From: Camellia lanceoleosa
Lineage: Eukaryota > Streptophyta > Magnoliopsida > Ericales > Theaceae
Length of the DNA: 64,000 bases
NCBI GenBank assembly: GCA_025200525.1
Contig: CM045758.1
Location: 161,631,040-161,695,039 of the forward strand
Direction of reading: 5' to 3'
Positions 33,469 to 44,726 of this stretch are shown here, one piece after another. The notes under the pieces are model-generated. The model searched no databases. It had not been told where the DNA came from and saw only the letters and a program-made list of their open reading frames with translations. The translations under genes were made by a program, and so were the position numbers. Position 1 is the first letter of the stretch; every line of letters begins with the position of its first letter.

Positions 33469-35638
33469 TGTTAGACAATTTTCATCAGTATTAAAATTAA
33501 AATTAAATTATATGTTTGTGTGCTCAAAAACAAAAAGAACACATAATAAATAAATTAAAAGAAAGATTTTCCGTAACTGCTTAATTACGTAAACAAAATA
33601 GAAATTGGAAATAGAGTAGGAGGAATGAAACAAAATAAGAACAAGAAAATCCGATGAAAAATATTTTTGAGAATGATCAAGTCCAGGTGTTTTATATTGT
33701 CTCCTTAAGATAGATTCATCCTCTCTAAAAGCAATGATTATGTACGTCTATCTCTCAGGATGAAATGATCTACAATGAACAGTAGTAGCACTACAAACTG
33801 TTCGTACAACGAACACACTCCGTGTATATATTCTCTTTCAAGGAAAAAAAATGTAAAAATATGCAAGAACTTTGAGAATGAAGAATGAAAATCTAAATGT
33901 AAAATCCGAATAAGGGAATGTCTATTTATAGAAGAACTAGTGGCTTTCCAGAATAAACTTCAACAGGTAATAAACTTGTTCGGACAAATTTGAACAGGTA
34001 AAGTACCTGTTCAAGTTAAATTTGAACAAATAATGAACCTATTCGGCTGGAGAAAAAATCTGGACAAATGTGCTGGACCAAACTGCCAACGTTTCAATAC
34101 GTTGGGGTCATTTTGGAATTAAGTTTGAATTTCAAACCGAAATTCAAATTCCAAATGATAAGAAAAAAATAAAATTCAAATGTTTTTTGCCCAAGAAAAT
34201 AAACAGTGAGTCGGACAAGCCTAGCCTAACCTCACACCCGTGCCCAAGCCCAAGCCCAATCCGCCCAACCGGACAACCAGCCAGTGGTGGCGCGCACGTG
34301 TGTGTTTGTTTTGAGTTCAATGGGTCTAGCCCATAACCTTACCCTTCCACAAAACTTGGTGTCAGCAAAAAATCTGGTTTGGACCAAATCGACAGATGAG
34401 ATTCGACAAAAAATCCAGAATTTCATAAACAACAACAAATCAAGCAATTGTGATTTGAATGTCCTATGCCTTGACAGATTCAAGGACTTCTTTAAAGGTT
34501 GTAACGTGAAGAAACAAACTAAAAACTGATATAATATTGTTGAAATTGTTACTTGTTACAAAGATTTGAACAAGAACAAAAAAAAAAAAAACAAAAATAC
34601 AAAGAACCAGAAAAAAGTTTACTGATTACAAGAACCAGAAAAACTATTACAAAACCATTAAATTAAAACTATTCCTAAAGGAAATAAACTACTCCTATGC
34701 TAGAAGCTATCTACTCCTAATTGAATTCATGTAGAGTTGTGCTGATGATTTGTTCATCTGATGTGAATCTGTCGTGGCCTATTTATAGGCTCATGTCCAT
34801 GTTTCCTTCAACAACTGCTTCGGCAGTTTCTTCTTCTATGCATGTGATGTGACACACATGAGAGAGAGGATCCAGTGTAACTTCCATTAACTTCTTTACT
34901 ACTTTCTTGAGTAAACTTCCTGCTAATCATGTTCCACAATCCCATGAATCAATCCACATTCCTTGCATGAAGCCACACGTGTCCATTCTTCATTTTGTTA
35001 CCAACTACTCCATTTCTCCTTTTGTGTTGCCATGACCCACCAGATGGTTTGAATTGTATTTACCTACACAAAACAGTAATACTAATAGTAATAATAATAT
35101 AAAATATAAATATACATGTGGCCATAATTTTATATTAAAATAATTTATGGTTTGAATCGACAGAACATCAACAGACCAAAATCGACTGGTCACAAGTAAT
35201 GAGATTAGATTTAGCCATAATCGACAAGCCATAATCAATTAAATGAGAGTTGGCTATAATGAAAAAGCCATAATCGACAAATATTTATTTTTTGGTGTCA
35301 ACACTTGAGTATCCCTTAGGACCTTCCCCAAGTTGTGAACCCAAGGCTTATAAACCCATCCAATGTTAGCCTAGCCAAGCAATGTGAAAGAAGCTTTTCT
35401 TCCTTCAATTTGGAAAGTCCGCCAAAACACCATTTTCATAAAACTTACTTTGGCATCAATTTTTCATTCACCTGATAATGGTTTTGAACAATCAAATATA
35501 CTATGTTAATTAGAATGTGACATAAAACGCCTTACCACCAATACCCACTATAACCGATACTTGGGTCTGAATTAAATTATAGTCCAAATTTGACTAAAAA
35601 TTTTGTTTTTGTGCATAATTTTCTCAACCATTCTAACA
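33469..35638 (-). repeat. 5' LTR of copia-1 (with solo LTR C inside)
   Basis: TGTTAGACAATT at 33469 to CATTCTAACA at 35638. Corresponds to 10159-11146 plus 23350-23988. Net of the insert at 34360-35303 it is about 1.22 kb, matching the net length of the 3' LTR. Confidence 0.88.
34360..35303 (-). mobile_element. Solo LTR C (944 bp) in copia-1 5' LTR
   Basis: Absent from the 3' LTR of copia-1, where ACAAAATTTGGG continues directly into TACCC. Ends are TGTCAGCAAAAAATC and TTTTTTGGTGTCAACA (TG...CA), flanked by CTTGG (34355-34359) and CTTGA (35304-35308). On the minus strand GCCTATAAATAGG at about 34778-34790 is a good TATA box, consistent with a minus-strand LTR promoter. Family unknown; no other copy in this window. 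Confidence 0.78.
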
Positions 35639-35643
35639 CTTCT

Positions 35644-38600
35644 TTCATAATTATTATTACAAACAATTTAGTAGTTGTTTTTATTTTTTACACTGACTGG
35701 TTGACCACCCAGTCGACTAGTGATTTGATAAAAAATCAAATCCCTCCATTGGAGCACGTAATGTCAAAAAAAAAAATTATTCAAATTTAATAAAAAAATT
35801 AATAAACTGTTAGAGATAACTTTAGCATCAATTTTATAGGGAGGTCACTCACAACACTTTTTCCGTATTCTTATGCCTTGGAATGGTAGACGATGACCGG
35901 TGTGCTGAGGTGGAGCATTCGAACCACTGTAGCTTTCCCTTATGATGAGACCAACCATGGTAGATGGGTCTTATGTATTCATGGAAAAAGTAAAAGAAAT
36001 TGAAAAAATTATTTAATAATTCATTTCATATGATAAATTTTAAAAAAAATTCAATTTCAAATAATAAGTTAAAAATAAAAAACTATTAAATACAATTAAT
36101 TTAATTAATGAGCTAAAAATAAAAAGTTACGAAGCAGGAATTAATTTAATATAATATTAAATACATATTAATAAGTTAAAATTAGAATAATACAAATTCA
36201 ATGTGCAAGGGAAAATTACTATTCAAGTGGAGTTTTGAAAAATTATTATGCAATAGTGAAAGAGTTTATTAATATTTATAAAATTTATTACTTTTTTGTA
36301 AAAAAATTCTGACACAGCACTGTTGTGTAATTCTTCCTTGATAAAACTAAATGAATTTTCAAATTTTGTTTGGTTTTATTTTTTTCTTTAAATATAAATT
36401 AGTTCAACTAAAAGAAATATTAAACAATATTTTTTAATTTTAAAAAAATTGTGAAAAAAATACAATCAAATAAGAACAATGATATTTTTAGGATAAATTA
36501 CAAATATCTCTTGCGATTTGCTTAAAATACATATTGTTTCATGTGATTTAAAAAATTACAAATATCCTCTTACCAAACTTTTTTGTTTGACAGAATTAAC
36601 TAAAAAAATAAAATTTATAACTGCTCTCCTATACAATGATAAAATTATCTGAATTATTAATTGAAATAAATTTATGTTATCATTAAAAAATATTGATTGA
36701 CTTAATAATTTATTAATAAAAATGATCATTTATTATGAAATAGAAAATTTCAAGAGATAGGATATAATTTCCAATTATGGAGAAAAATGTATTTTAAATA
36801 AATTTTAAGAAATGTATTTATAAATTTACTCATATTTTTATTATTATACCAAAATTTTTATTTTTTTTGGTTAAATAAAAAATAATAATAAATTTACAAA
36901 AATTGTAACGCCTCAAATTTGGTAGGTGAGATGCTTGAAAGTCAAAACTCATACAATGGTGGGCCCAAATACATAGGTGTATGCGGAAAGTTATTCAATA
37001 TTTTCGGAGTATCACGTGTTCATACTCCAAATTAATTATCAATTAGTTAGTCTCATATTGTTCTCTGATCTCCAACATAAATCGTGGACCTTTGTGTCTC
37101 TTTACCAATTAAAATCTTACGGAACACCACGTGTCTATACTCCGAGAATACTAAATAATCACCCAATATCTGCCAGTTATGGATAATTCTTTCAATTAAT
37201 TAAGAAGAGTAATGTGAGGGAATTCAAATACATTACTAGTATTTTTATCAAAATTCACATAATATAAATTTTATATTTATATAAAATATTTAATAAAAAT
37301 ATTAATAAAATATTTAAAATTAGTAACATTTTTCAATTGACAACCATAGCAGCTCCGTATTGACAATTTTGAAAGTACAAAAAATTGGACAGTGGGTGGT
37401 CCAAAATACATAGCTACAGGTCCAGTCCTGAAATTTTTGAAGGTCTAAAATCAATAATCAACTAATGAATTTTTGGGACTCTTCACATTTTTTTTTTTTC
37501 ATTGAATGAGAAAAAAATGAAGATAAAAGACAAAAAAATTGTGTCAAAATCACAAAAAATACTTAATATTACATTACAACAATTAATAAGTATTACTTGA
37601 TCCTCGCTCTTCTTGCATTTTTAGAAGCAAATAAATTAATTATACTTGCATAATCTATTTTTTTGCAAAATCATTTTCAATGAATAACAATGCTAATTAT
37701 TTTAAATGGGTCTTTCAATTTTTTAATGAATCAATTTATTTTAAGTTAGTTTGGGTCTTCCTTTATTTATTTTTTTTTGATTTAAAATATACCTAATATA
37801 TTACAATAAACTATAATAAGAGAACCCTTTTTTGGGTCTATTTTCAATGGATAACAATGTTAATTTTTTTGAATGGGCCTTTTAATTTTTTAATGGGTTA
37901 ATTTATTTTAAGTTAATTTAGGCCTTCTTTAATTTTTTTTTTTTTAAATTAAAACATACCTAATATATTACATTATACCGTAATAGAAGGGGACCCCTTT
38001 TTTAGGTCTATTTTGAGAGGCCCTAGGCATGGCCTTGTTGGCCAATGCCCAAGGCTGGCACTGCATAGCTATCCTGCCAACTCGGTCCTAGTAATTCTTT
38101 CAGCCAATCGTAATATTATAAATTTAAAATTATTTATTTAAAATTTATTCAAAAATAATAATTAATAGATCAAATTCATTTCAATCATATTTTATTAATT
38201 TAATTTTGACCACACATATTTATTCTAATTAAGTTTTATATCCTAATTTTGGGTTCCAAACTTTTCCTCAGCCAATTAGTTCGGATTCGTAGCAGCTCTA
38301 TATTAATAATTTTGGTAAATTATATTGACACTTCTTGAGATTTGATTCAATTACATCTTATCTCTTGACGTTCTGAAAATTACATTATCATTCTTGTGAG
38401 TAATAGTCTTATTTTATGAACCTCATGCTTATATAAAAGGCAACACTCTTAATACAAAAATAATGAAAATTACATTGGGAAAAAAAAATAAAGCAAAAGA
38501 CAGGAAAAAAAAATAGAGAAAGTAAAGTAAAGTAAAAAAAGAAAACGTATGAATTTAATATTTTTATTCCATTTAAATAAATATAAGGACAAAGGAAATA

Positions 38601-39726
38601 ATATAATTTCTTAAATATTAAGAATAATATATATTAAAACCAAACTTTAAGAAGTATACCTATAATTTACCCTCATAATTATGAAAGTCAGAAGCTTGTA
38701 CAGTGGTAGGCTCGAGATACATAGCTATCATGCCAACTCGGTCATTTAATAATTCTTTCAGTCAATGTAGTTGGGGTCCGTAACAGCACTGTTTTGAATC
38801 ACACTCCAATCCAACTCAAGAAGCATAACTCTTCTTTTAAATGGCACGTACGAACAAAATTTAATCCAAAAAAAACCTAAAAATAAAAATTAATTTATGA
38901 AAATGTTAAAAATAGCCAAAATGTGAATAAGAATACATACAATTTTTTTATAAAAAAATTATACATCAATTGTATTAAAATAAAAATTATCATACAGAAC
39001 AATAAAAAGAAAAACAACAGAGTACTAAATAAGAAATACTACTAAAACTATAACAATATACTATAAAATTCGCTAAAAAACACATACATTAATTGTTTAA
39101 TTTTTCAGAAGTAAAACTATTAAGGGTACACTGTTTGAAATTGGTTTTTTTAATGAATTTTAAATTTTTATAAAAATATGGTCAGAAAAATAAAAATAAT
39201 GATTTGATAATTTATCATAGCCTTTTAGCAAAAAATTTTGAGCAAAGTTAGGAACAGTAACTAGTATACTAACTAATACATCAACTAGATACAATATTAA
39301 GTAGGGCTCACATTAAGTGGTGGAACCTACATATATATCTTGTATCTTAATTAATTTGTTAATGAGTATACTAATTAGTTTGTGTGGTGCTACATGCACA
39401 ATTAGTATGGTAACTAGTGTACAATATTAGTTATGATATTATTATTAACCCCACTCATTATAAAAATTATAAATATCAAAAATATCTTAAATTATGTTAC
39501 ATTATTAATTGGTACACTAGTTAGTGCACTAATTGGTGCATATAGCATTAGTTAATTAGTTTTTGTACATTATTCAAAAATTCTACCTCCCAAAAAATGC
39601 CTAAATAAATAAAAAGCTATTAAGAGTCATTTAAATTGTTACCATCTTTGAAATATAATAATTAGTATAGAGAATAAACACCAAAATTGAATGAAATGCA
39701 AAATAGTTTACAATCCAATTATGGAA
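35644..39726. other. AT-rich intergenic DNA with diverged repeats
   Basis: No convincing coding region. Contains a 167-bp tandem duplication (37674-38010) and several diverged copies of a phrase of the type ACATAGCTATCATGCCAACT followed by CGGTC, TTCTTTCAGCCAAT and GTAGCAGCTC (around 37330-37440, 38060-38110, 38270-38310, 38700-38790). Short open frames show no recognised domain. Around 39250-39560 the sequence is rich in short complementary ACTAGT/ACTAATTAGT phrases. Confidence 0.6.
37674..38010. repeat. Tandem duplication, two units of about 167 bp
   Basis: TTTTCAATGAATAACAATG at 37674 and TTTTCAATGGATAACAATG at 37841 start two parallel units that share ACATACCTAATATATTACA and the CCCTTTTTTGGGTCTATTTT end. 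They differ by many substitutions, so the duplication is not recent. Confidence 0.8.
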
Positions 39727-39739
39727 GACAACAATAATT

Positions 39740-40022
39740 TTTTTTTTTTTTTTTTTTTTTTAACAGAAAAAAAGGAGATCTTAGGTGTCATCACGCCCCC
39801 TGTGGGTCCTAATCCCGGGATAACCGGTTGCCAGTTAGGAATTAACCCCCACCAGGGCACTGGGTGGAGCTCACCGACGCGCTACAGGCCGCCGAGAGTT
39901 TGAACCGAAGTACAGAGGGGAGGTCCCCAAGGATACATTTCCACACTCCCCCCCAGGATTCGACCTTGGGTCAATCTAAAATGACCAGGTGCTTTCTCCA
40001 CCAGGCCACCACCCCTGGTGGT
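39740..40022 (-). mobile_element. tRNA-derived SINE with target duplications
   Basis: Read on the minus strand, the head has box A TGGCCTGGTGG (39998-40008) and box B AGGATTCGACC complement, that is GGTCGAATCCT (39955-39965), the internal RNA polymerase III promoter of tRNA-like SINEs; the tail is poly(A), seen here as the T run at 39740-39762. A perfect 13-bp duplication GACAACAATAATT flanks it (39727-39739 and 40023-40035), the mark of LINE-assisted insertion. The body is markedly GC-richer than its surroundings. Small frames inside are not genes. Confidence 0.9.
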
Positions 40023-40035
40023 GACAACAATAATT

Positions 40036-41020
40036 ATTTGCAATGAAAAAATAGTACACATAAGGTGTGACCTTCCAAGACTGTCCATTTTCAACTTCTT
40101 AGCATTGATTGTAGGGGATACTATGTTACACACCCTTGGTTACAATTTTTGTATTAATGATTATGGCCTGTTGTGTTATTAGTTATGATATATTATGATA
40201 ATAATTATAACATTATTTTAATTTTTTTTTAACGAGACATTATTTTAATTATGATTCAAAAATTATTTAGTTATACCTCATGTGATGTTTTGTTATAACT
40301 CAATTTTTTTTTTGTTTTTTAATTTTGACTCTCATAATATTGAGTTATACCGTTTGTGACAATCAAATTCACAAATGATATAACTTTGAAGGTGTATACT
40401 AGAGTAAGGTTCCATTTAACAAGTAATTAAAATAGTTAAAAAGTTAATAAAAAGCAAAAAAATTACACAAATATTAAAGATTTTTTCACTTTATATTTCA
40501 ATCAAAAAGTCACTATTTTTTTTTTTCCCCAAATGAACCCTAAATGATACAAAAGCTCCTTAGCTTTGCATCTTTTTTTAATTAAGCATATAAACTAAAT
40601 TTTCATTTTATTTTATTAAGTCCTTCTAACTTCCAAAATTGGTGTAATTGTGATTCTATTACATTTTTTTTTTTTATTCTATTATATTCTGTTCAGTTTT
40701 TAGAATTAAGTATATTTCGTAAGACTTGGCAAATGCTTTAATATATTCCTTGAGTCAGGTCCATGTAATATATTTAACAGAAAAAAATTGGACGAAACAT
40801 AATACATCTACATGAACCAATTTGCAAACTTAGAGAATTTAATCGAACAAAAATTCTCTAAGGACTTAATTGAAAAAAGAGTAAAGTTGAAGGAATTTTG
40901 GCATAATTTACTCATAAATATCTATATATAGAGAGATATGTATTCACACACCATACACTTACCATTTCTCAAACCAAAAAAAAAAAAACAAAGAAAGAAA
41001 GAAAGAAAAGGAAGAAGAGA
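40036..41020. other. AT-rich intergenic DNA upstream of the S1 pseudogene
   Basis: No gene seen. The last 100 bp contain a candidate core promoter and a purine-rich leader (AAAGAAAGAAAGAAAGAAAA) directly before the S1-like ATG. Confidence 0.6.
40923..40930 (+). promoter_or_regulatory. Candidate TATA box of the S1-like gene
   Basis: TATATATA about 91 bp before the ATG at 41021, a plausible distance for a short plant 5' leader. Support is by position only. Confidence 0.5.
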
Positions 41021-41446
41021 ATGAAAATCCACATTATTAGCTACGGCCTTGTGTTTTTTGCTCTCATGTTGGTTTTCTCCTCTATGGTTTCAGGAATTTT
41101 TCAAAAGAAAGTCCATGTCTATCTCATCAACCAGCTTGAGCTTGAAAAGACTTTGAATGTTCATTGTAACTCAAAAGATAATGATCTCGGACCCCAACAA
41201 CTCTCTTTCAACCAGACCTATGAATGGACCGTCCATAACAACTTCTTTGACAGAACCCTATTCTGGTGTGAGATGGATTAACAGAAAACACCTGGCATAC
41301 AAGTTTCGAGCAGTTTCAACATATATAAGGGCAATAGAGATTAGAGACGATGTGGTAAGAGATGCTCGTGGAAGATTGAAGAGACAAGCTTGTATTCCTT
41401 TAATGATATTTACGGTTACTGGGAAAATCTCTATAATTGGCCTTAG
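41021..41446 (+). pseudogene. S1/SPH (self-incompatibility S1-like) secreted protein pseudogene
   Basis: ATG 41021 opens a frame beginning with a hydrophobic signal peptide (residues about 5-26), followed by KKVHVYLINQLE, LNVHCNSKDNDLG, QTYEWTVHNNFF and TLFWCEMD, the order of motifs of the plant S-protein homologue family (S1 domain, Papaver stigma S-protein type). The frame meets a stop at 41279-41281 and another at 41342-41344, yet continues without a frameshift through FNIYKGNRD, the CSWKIEE region and YWENLYNWP to a stop at 41444-41446. Total length, about 140 codons, is normal for the family. Family members are small secreted Cys-containing proteins, mostly of unknown role. Two nonsense codons remove the C-terminal half, so it is probably dead; a functional 86-residue product cannot be excluded. 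Confidence 0.82.
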
Positions 41447-42690
41447 TGTCACCATGTCCATGTCTATGTCTGTGTACATCAAAACCATGCAGTGTGAGGT
41501 GTTTAGGTTCTTGATTTCCACTATGTAATAACACCACATAGCAAGTTGGATGAAATTTTAAAATAAATAATGTAGGTGGTGTTTGATAATTTGATCTGGT
41601 ACTTAAAATTAAATGTATTAAACGAAAATCAATTAAGACTATTTGATAATCACAAATAATATCACTTAAAAATTTAAGTAGCTCTTAAAATGCAAGTAAA
41701 AAAAAATTAAATAATAGAAAACTTACCTAATTTTGATTGAATTTATAAATACTTATATACAAGTATCAACATACATGGTTATAACTTTACAACCTCCGCT
41801 ATCACTATCATTGAACCGTTATTGCCACCTCCACGACCGCTATCACCACCACCATCCACCACCCTTTCACAATTGTTACTTTCATCACCACTGTTAGTGT
41901 TACTATATAATCACCACCATCATTTCACTACCATAATTGCCGCTATCATTACCACCATTACTATAACAACTACTACAACCCTTCATATTCACAACCATTG
42001 CCACCATGGCCATAATCACCACCATCATTTTACCTTCACAATAACCAACAATAATCACCATCATTACACTACCACCGCCACCCCTTCTTCATCACCATTA
42101 CATTACCCCTTCATTATCACAACCACTATATCTCTCTATCTGCACCACTATTGTCATTGGAGCTATAGGCATCATTGTTGCCTCCACCACCATTACCATC
42201 AACTCGCTATCACAATATAAAATTAAAATATATAATTTTAAATTTAATATTATACATATCAGACAAATTATTTTAGTTCAATATTTAAATTTTTATCAAA
42301 CAATTTTTTAACTTAAAAAATTTAACAATATTTAATTTTTAATTTTATTAAAAAGCACCTTAATCTCTCTTATTATGATTGTGTTATGGTTGTCAATGGC
42401 AACCAATATTATATTTTGAAGCAGAGTTTGACATATTTTATATCCTTCCTTCTAAAACACTCACAACCATTCACATGTCTTGAGATTTTTGTATTTTAAA
42501 ATTTTTACATAATTTAATAATTGATTGTCAGTATTTTGAGATAATAGGACATAAGAACTTAGGAATAGAAGCATTGTATATGTTTGAATTTTCTTTTCTT
42601 TCCTTTTCTTTTGTGTTAAAAAAAAGACATTCGATACAAAAATCCAAAATTAAATTTTCTTTGTCTAAAGGGGTAAGGGCTGATTTTTTT
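41447..42690. other. Intergenic DNA with CCA/CAC-rich low-complexity tract
   Basis: 41447-41800 and 42215-42690 are AT-rich with no gene. The open frame over 41822-42220 is explained by composition (see next entry). Confidence 0.65.
41800..42215. repeat. Degenerate ACC/ATC trinucleotide tract
   Basis: Long run of imperfect CCACCATCATTACC-type repeats. It translates into His/Thr/Ile-rich low-complexity sequence in one frame, without a recognisable domain, so it is annotated as simple-sequence DNA. Confidence 0.85.
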
Positions 42691-42953
42691 GGGAGCTTCT
42701 ATTTACACATCCAACTTCTCCTCTTTGCACACACCTCATAAAAATTATTTTTATTATAAATTTTTTTTCAAGTGAAATTACTATTATAGACATCAAATAA
42801 ATACATTCGGAAGTCTACTTCCGAACCAATTGCTTATTTTCGAAAGTTTACTTCCGAACCAATTGTTTATTTTTGAAAATCTACTTCCGAACCAATTATT
42901 TATTGAAAAAGATGTGTAAAGAAAGGAATGGGTGTGTGTAAATAGAAGCTCCC
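42691..42953. mobile_element. Mutator-type MITE (263 bp)
   Basis: Terminal inverted repeats GGGAGCTTCTATTTACACA (42691-42709) and its complement ending at 42953, with 9-bp direct repeats GATTTTTTT on both sides (42682-42690, 42954-42962). Nine-base duplications fit the Mutator superfamily, though the T run makes the length less certain. The interior has three tandem units of about 34 bp sharing CTACTTCCGAACCAATT (about 42808-42905). Confidence 0.75.
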
Positions 42954-43035
42954 GATTTTTTTTTTGTTCATAAAGACAACCTCCCACAAAAAGACCAAAC
43001 TACCCAGCTATATATATTATGGGCTTTGGTTGGTA

Positions 43036-43156
43036 GCTCAAAAATTAGTGGTCCTAATGGCCCTAATTTCCATATCAGGTTAAAAAAAAAAGAAAAAAAA
43101 AACAAACTTACCCAAACAAGAAATTAGGGCCATTAGGGCCACAGTTTTTAGGGCCA
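43036..43156. repeat. Inverted repeat, possible MITE
   Basis: 43048-43070 and 43120-43142 are reverse complements with one mismatch in 23 (GTGGTCCTAATGGCCCTAAT arm). Weaker complementarity extends outwards to about 43036 and 43156. No clear target duplication, so the element class is open. Confidence 0.6.
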
Positions 43157-43202
43157 CAAAACATTTTTCATATATTATTTCCAAAACCCTAATCAAACCA
43201 AA

Positions 43203-43233
<31 letters not shown>

Positions 43234-43961
43234 AACTGAGATTAAAGAGTGGTGGATATTTAGGAACAACGATGGAGAGTGACCGATTGCTATTATTCAC
43301 GGCGTCGATCGAGAGCGATGGAGATCTAGGGTTTTAGAAAGAAAACACACAGATCTGCTCCTGAACCATCGTCCTATCACCACCACCACCACCGATGGTA
43401 GATGTAAAAGTACTCTTCGACAACAACTGCTAATCATTTCCGGCCAAATCCTTCTCCTCCATACCGATCCAATCAAAGTCAGTAAAACTACCGTCTGCCG
43501 CTGCCACCGCCGCCTCTGGCCAAAGATTCCACCCGAATTCACTTAGTATGCTGCTCTCTCTGTAGTAAATGTTGTCAGAGTCGCCACTGAACAACCAACT
43601 CGATTCGGCCTATAAGTCTTTAATTCATGGATCGACTTTATTGGTCTCATCCATTACTCTGTTGAGGGTCTATATATACACAAATATAGATATAAATTGG
43701 AGGGAATCAGAGAGGGATAATAGAGAGATAAAGTTAGGGTTTAGGTTTGAAACAAATAGATTGTGTGGTGTTTGGGGTGGTGGTCTGTGTTTGAACAAAT
43801 CTGTTGCCATTGGCATTTATTTTATTTTATTTTTATTTTTTTTTGGGGGGGGTTCTTTGGGCTTGAAACAGATTAGATCTATGTGTTGTTTGTGGTAGTG
43901 GTTTGTTGTTCACTATCTCGTCTTTTTTTTTTTTTTCATTCATACAGATAAAGCGAAAATT
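43157..43961. other. Intergenic stretch with CT microsatellite
   Basis: A CT run lies at about 43204-43232. The following 300 bp are less AT-rich and include CACCACCACCACC, and read like a decayed promoter or leader region, but no conserved protein is visible on either strand. Confidence 0.5.
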
Positions 43962-43965
43962 TCTA

Positions 43966-44293
43966 GGTATGTTTGGTTTGCATCTGGAAGATAAGTTTTA
44001 GAAAAAAAATTTCTCAAAAATTGTTTGGTTTGAATTTTTTTAAAAAAATTTCAAAATTACTTTCTCTCTCTTACACATCAATCAATCACTTTTTCTCTCT
44101 CTTCTCTCTTTTTCAATCATTTTTTCTCTCACACACATCTATTCAAATTCTCTCAAAATATTAAATTATCCCAAACTTTCAAAAAAAACAACTCTTTCAA
44201 AATATACAACCAAACAAACTAAAAAAAAATTTAAACTCTCTTTTTTAAATTTTTTTCAAAAACAACTCTCCAAAAAACAAACCAAACAAGCCC
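43966..44293. mobile_element. Putative MITE with TGTTTGGTTTG inverted ends
   Basis: Left end GGTATGTTTGGTTTGCATC pairs with the complement of the right end, GGGCTTGTTTGGTTTG, and each arm has a second inner copy of TGTTTGGTTTG or TTTGGTTG. TCTA flanks both sides (43962-43965 and 44294-44297). No coding capacity. The superfamily is not settled by a 4-bp flank. Confidence 0.5.
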
Positions 44294-44726
44294 TCTATCT
44301 CTTTGTTTGATTTTTGATTAAGAGATTTTTTTGTTTTTTTTTTTTGTGTTGGACAGATAATTTTTTTCTGTAGTTTGTTATTGCAGTTCAAAAAAATGAG
44401 CAGATAGGTTCAAAAAAATGCAACAGATTAAAAAATGATTCCAACAGATAGGAATTTTTAACATATATTGTTTGATTGGATAGACTGGCTAAGGGGGAAT
44501 TAAAATTTATTGGATTTAAATCCTGAGACTGTGAATCCCCCGACTATTTGGTTGGATTGAATGTATATCCCATGTTTGTTTTCTCATAGGATTAAATATC
44601 TGGAAATGATTATTTTTAGTAAATCCAATATTTAGTTGAATAGACTGGATAGAATAAATGAGTAAAATATTATTTTATCCTTTTTCAATTGTTTACTAAA
44701 TAGTAGCAATATTAAACATATCTTTA
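44294..44726. other. AT-rich intergenic DNA
   Basis: Contains several GATAGGTTCAAAAAAATG/CAACAGAT-type degenerate repeats (about 44390-44460). No gene seen. Confidence 0.5.

Larger units (their letters stand above)
10159..35638 (-). mobile_element. Copia-1: nested host retrotransposon (complete boundaries)
   Basis: Outer ends are TGTTGGACA at 10159 and TTCTAACA at 35638 (inverted termini TGTTAGA/TCTAACA), flanked by a perfect 5-bp duplication CTTCT at 10154-10158 and 35639-35643. Coding order on the minus strand is gag, protease, integrase, RT, RNase H, that is Ty1/copia. Subtracting the nested inserts (11147-23349, 23526-23909, 25422-27983, 29232-31229, 34360-35303 and their duplications) leaves about 7.4 kb with LTRs of about 1.22-1.23 kb each, which agree in length, supporting the reconstruction of boundaries. 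All coding parts are broken. Confidence 0.9.

Noticed and set aside
39691..40133. Three open frames over the SINE
   Set aside because: Explained by the GC-rich SINE body.
41157..41528. Alternative open frame overlapping the S1-like gene
   Set aside because: Out of frame with the S1 motifs; the S1 frame shows family signals across the whole length.
41822..42220. 132-residue open frame as a gene
   Set aside because: Encoded sequence is low complexity, driven by ACC/ATC repeats; no domain.
43297..43542. 81-residue Arg-rich minus-strand frame
   Set aside because: No conserved motif; contains CAC-repeat-derived Val run; treated as decayed non-coding DNA.
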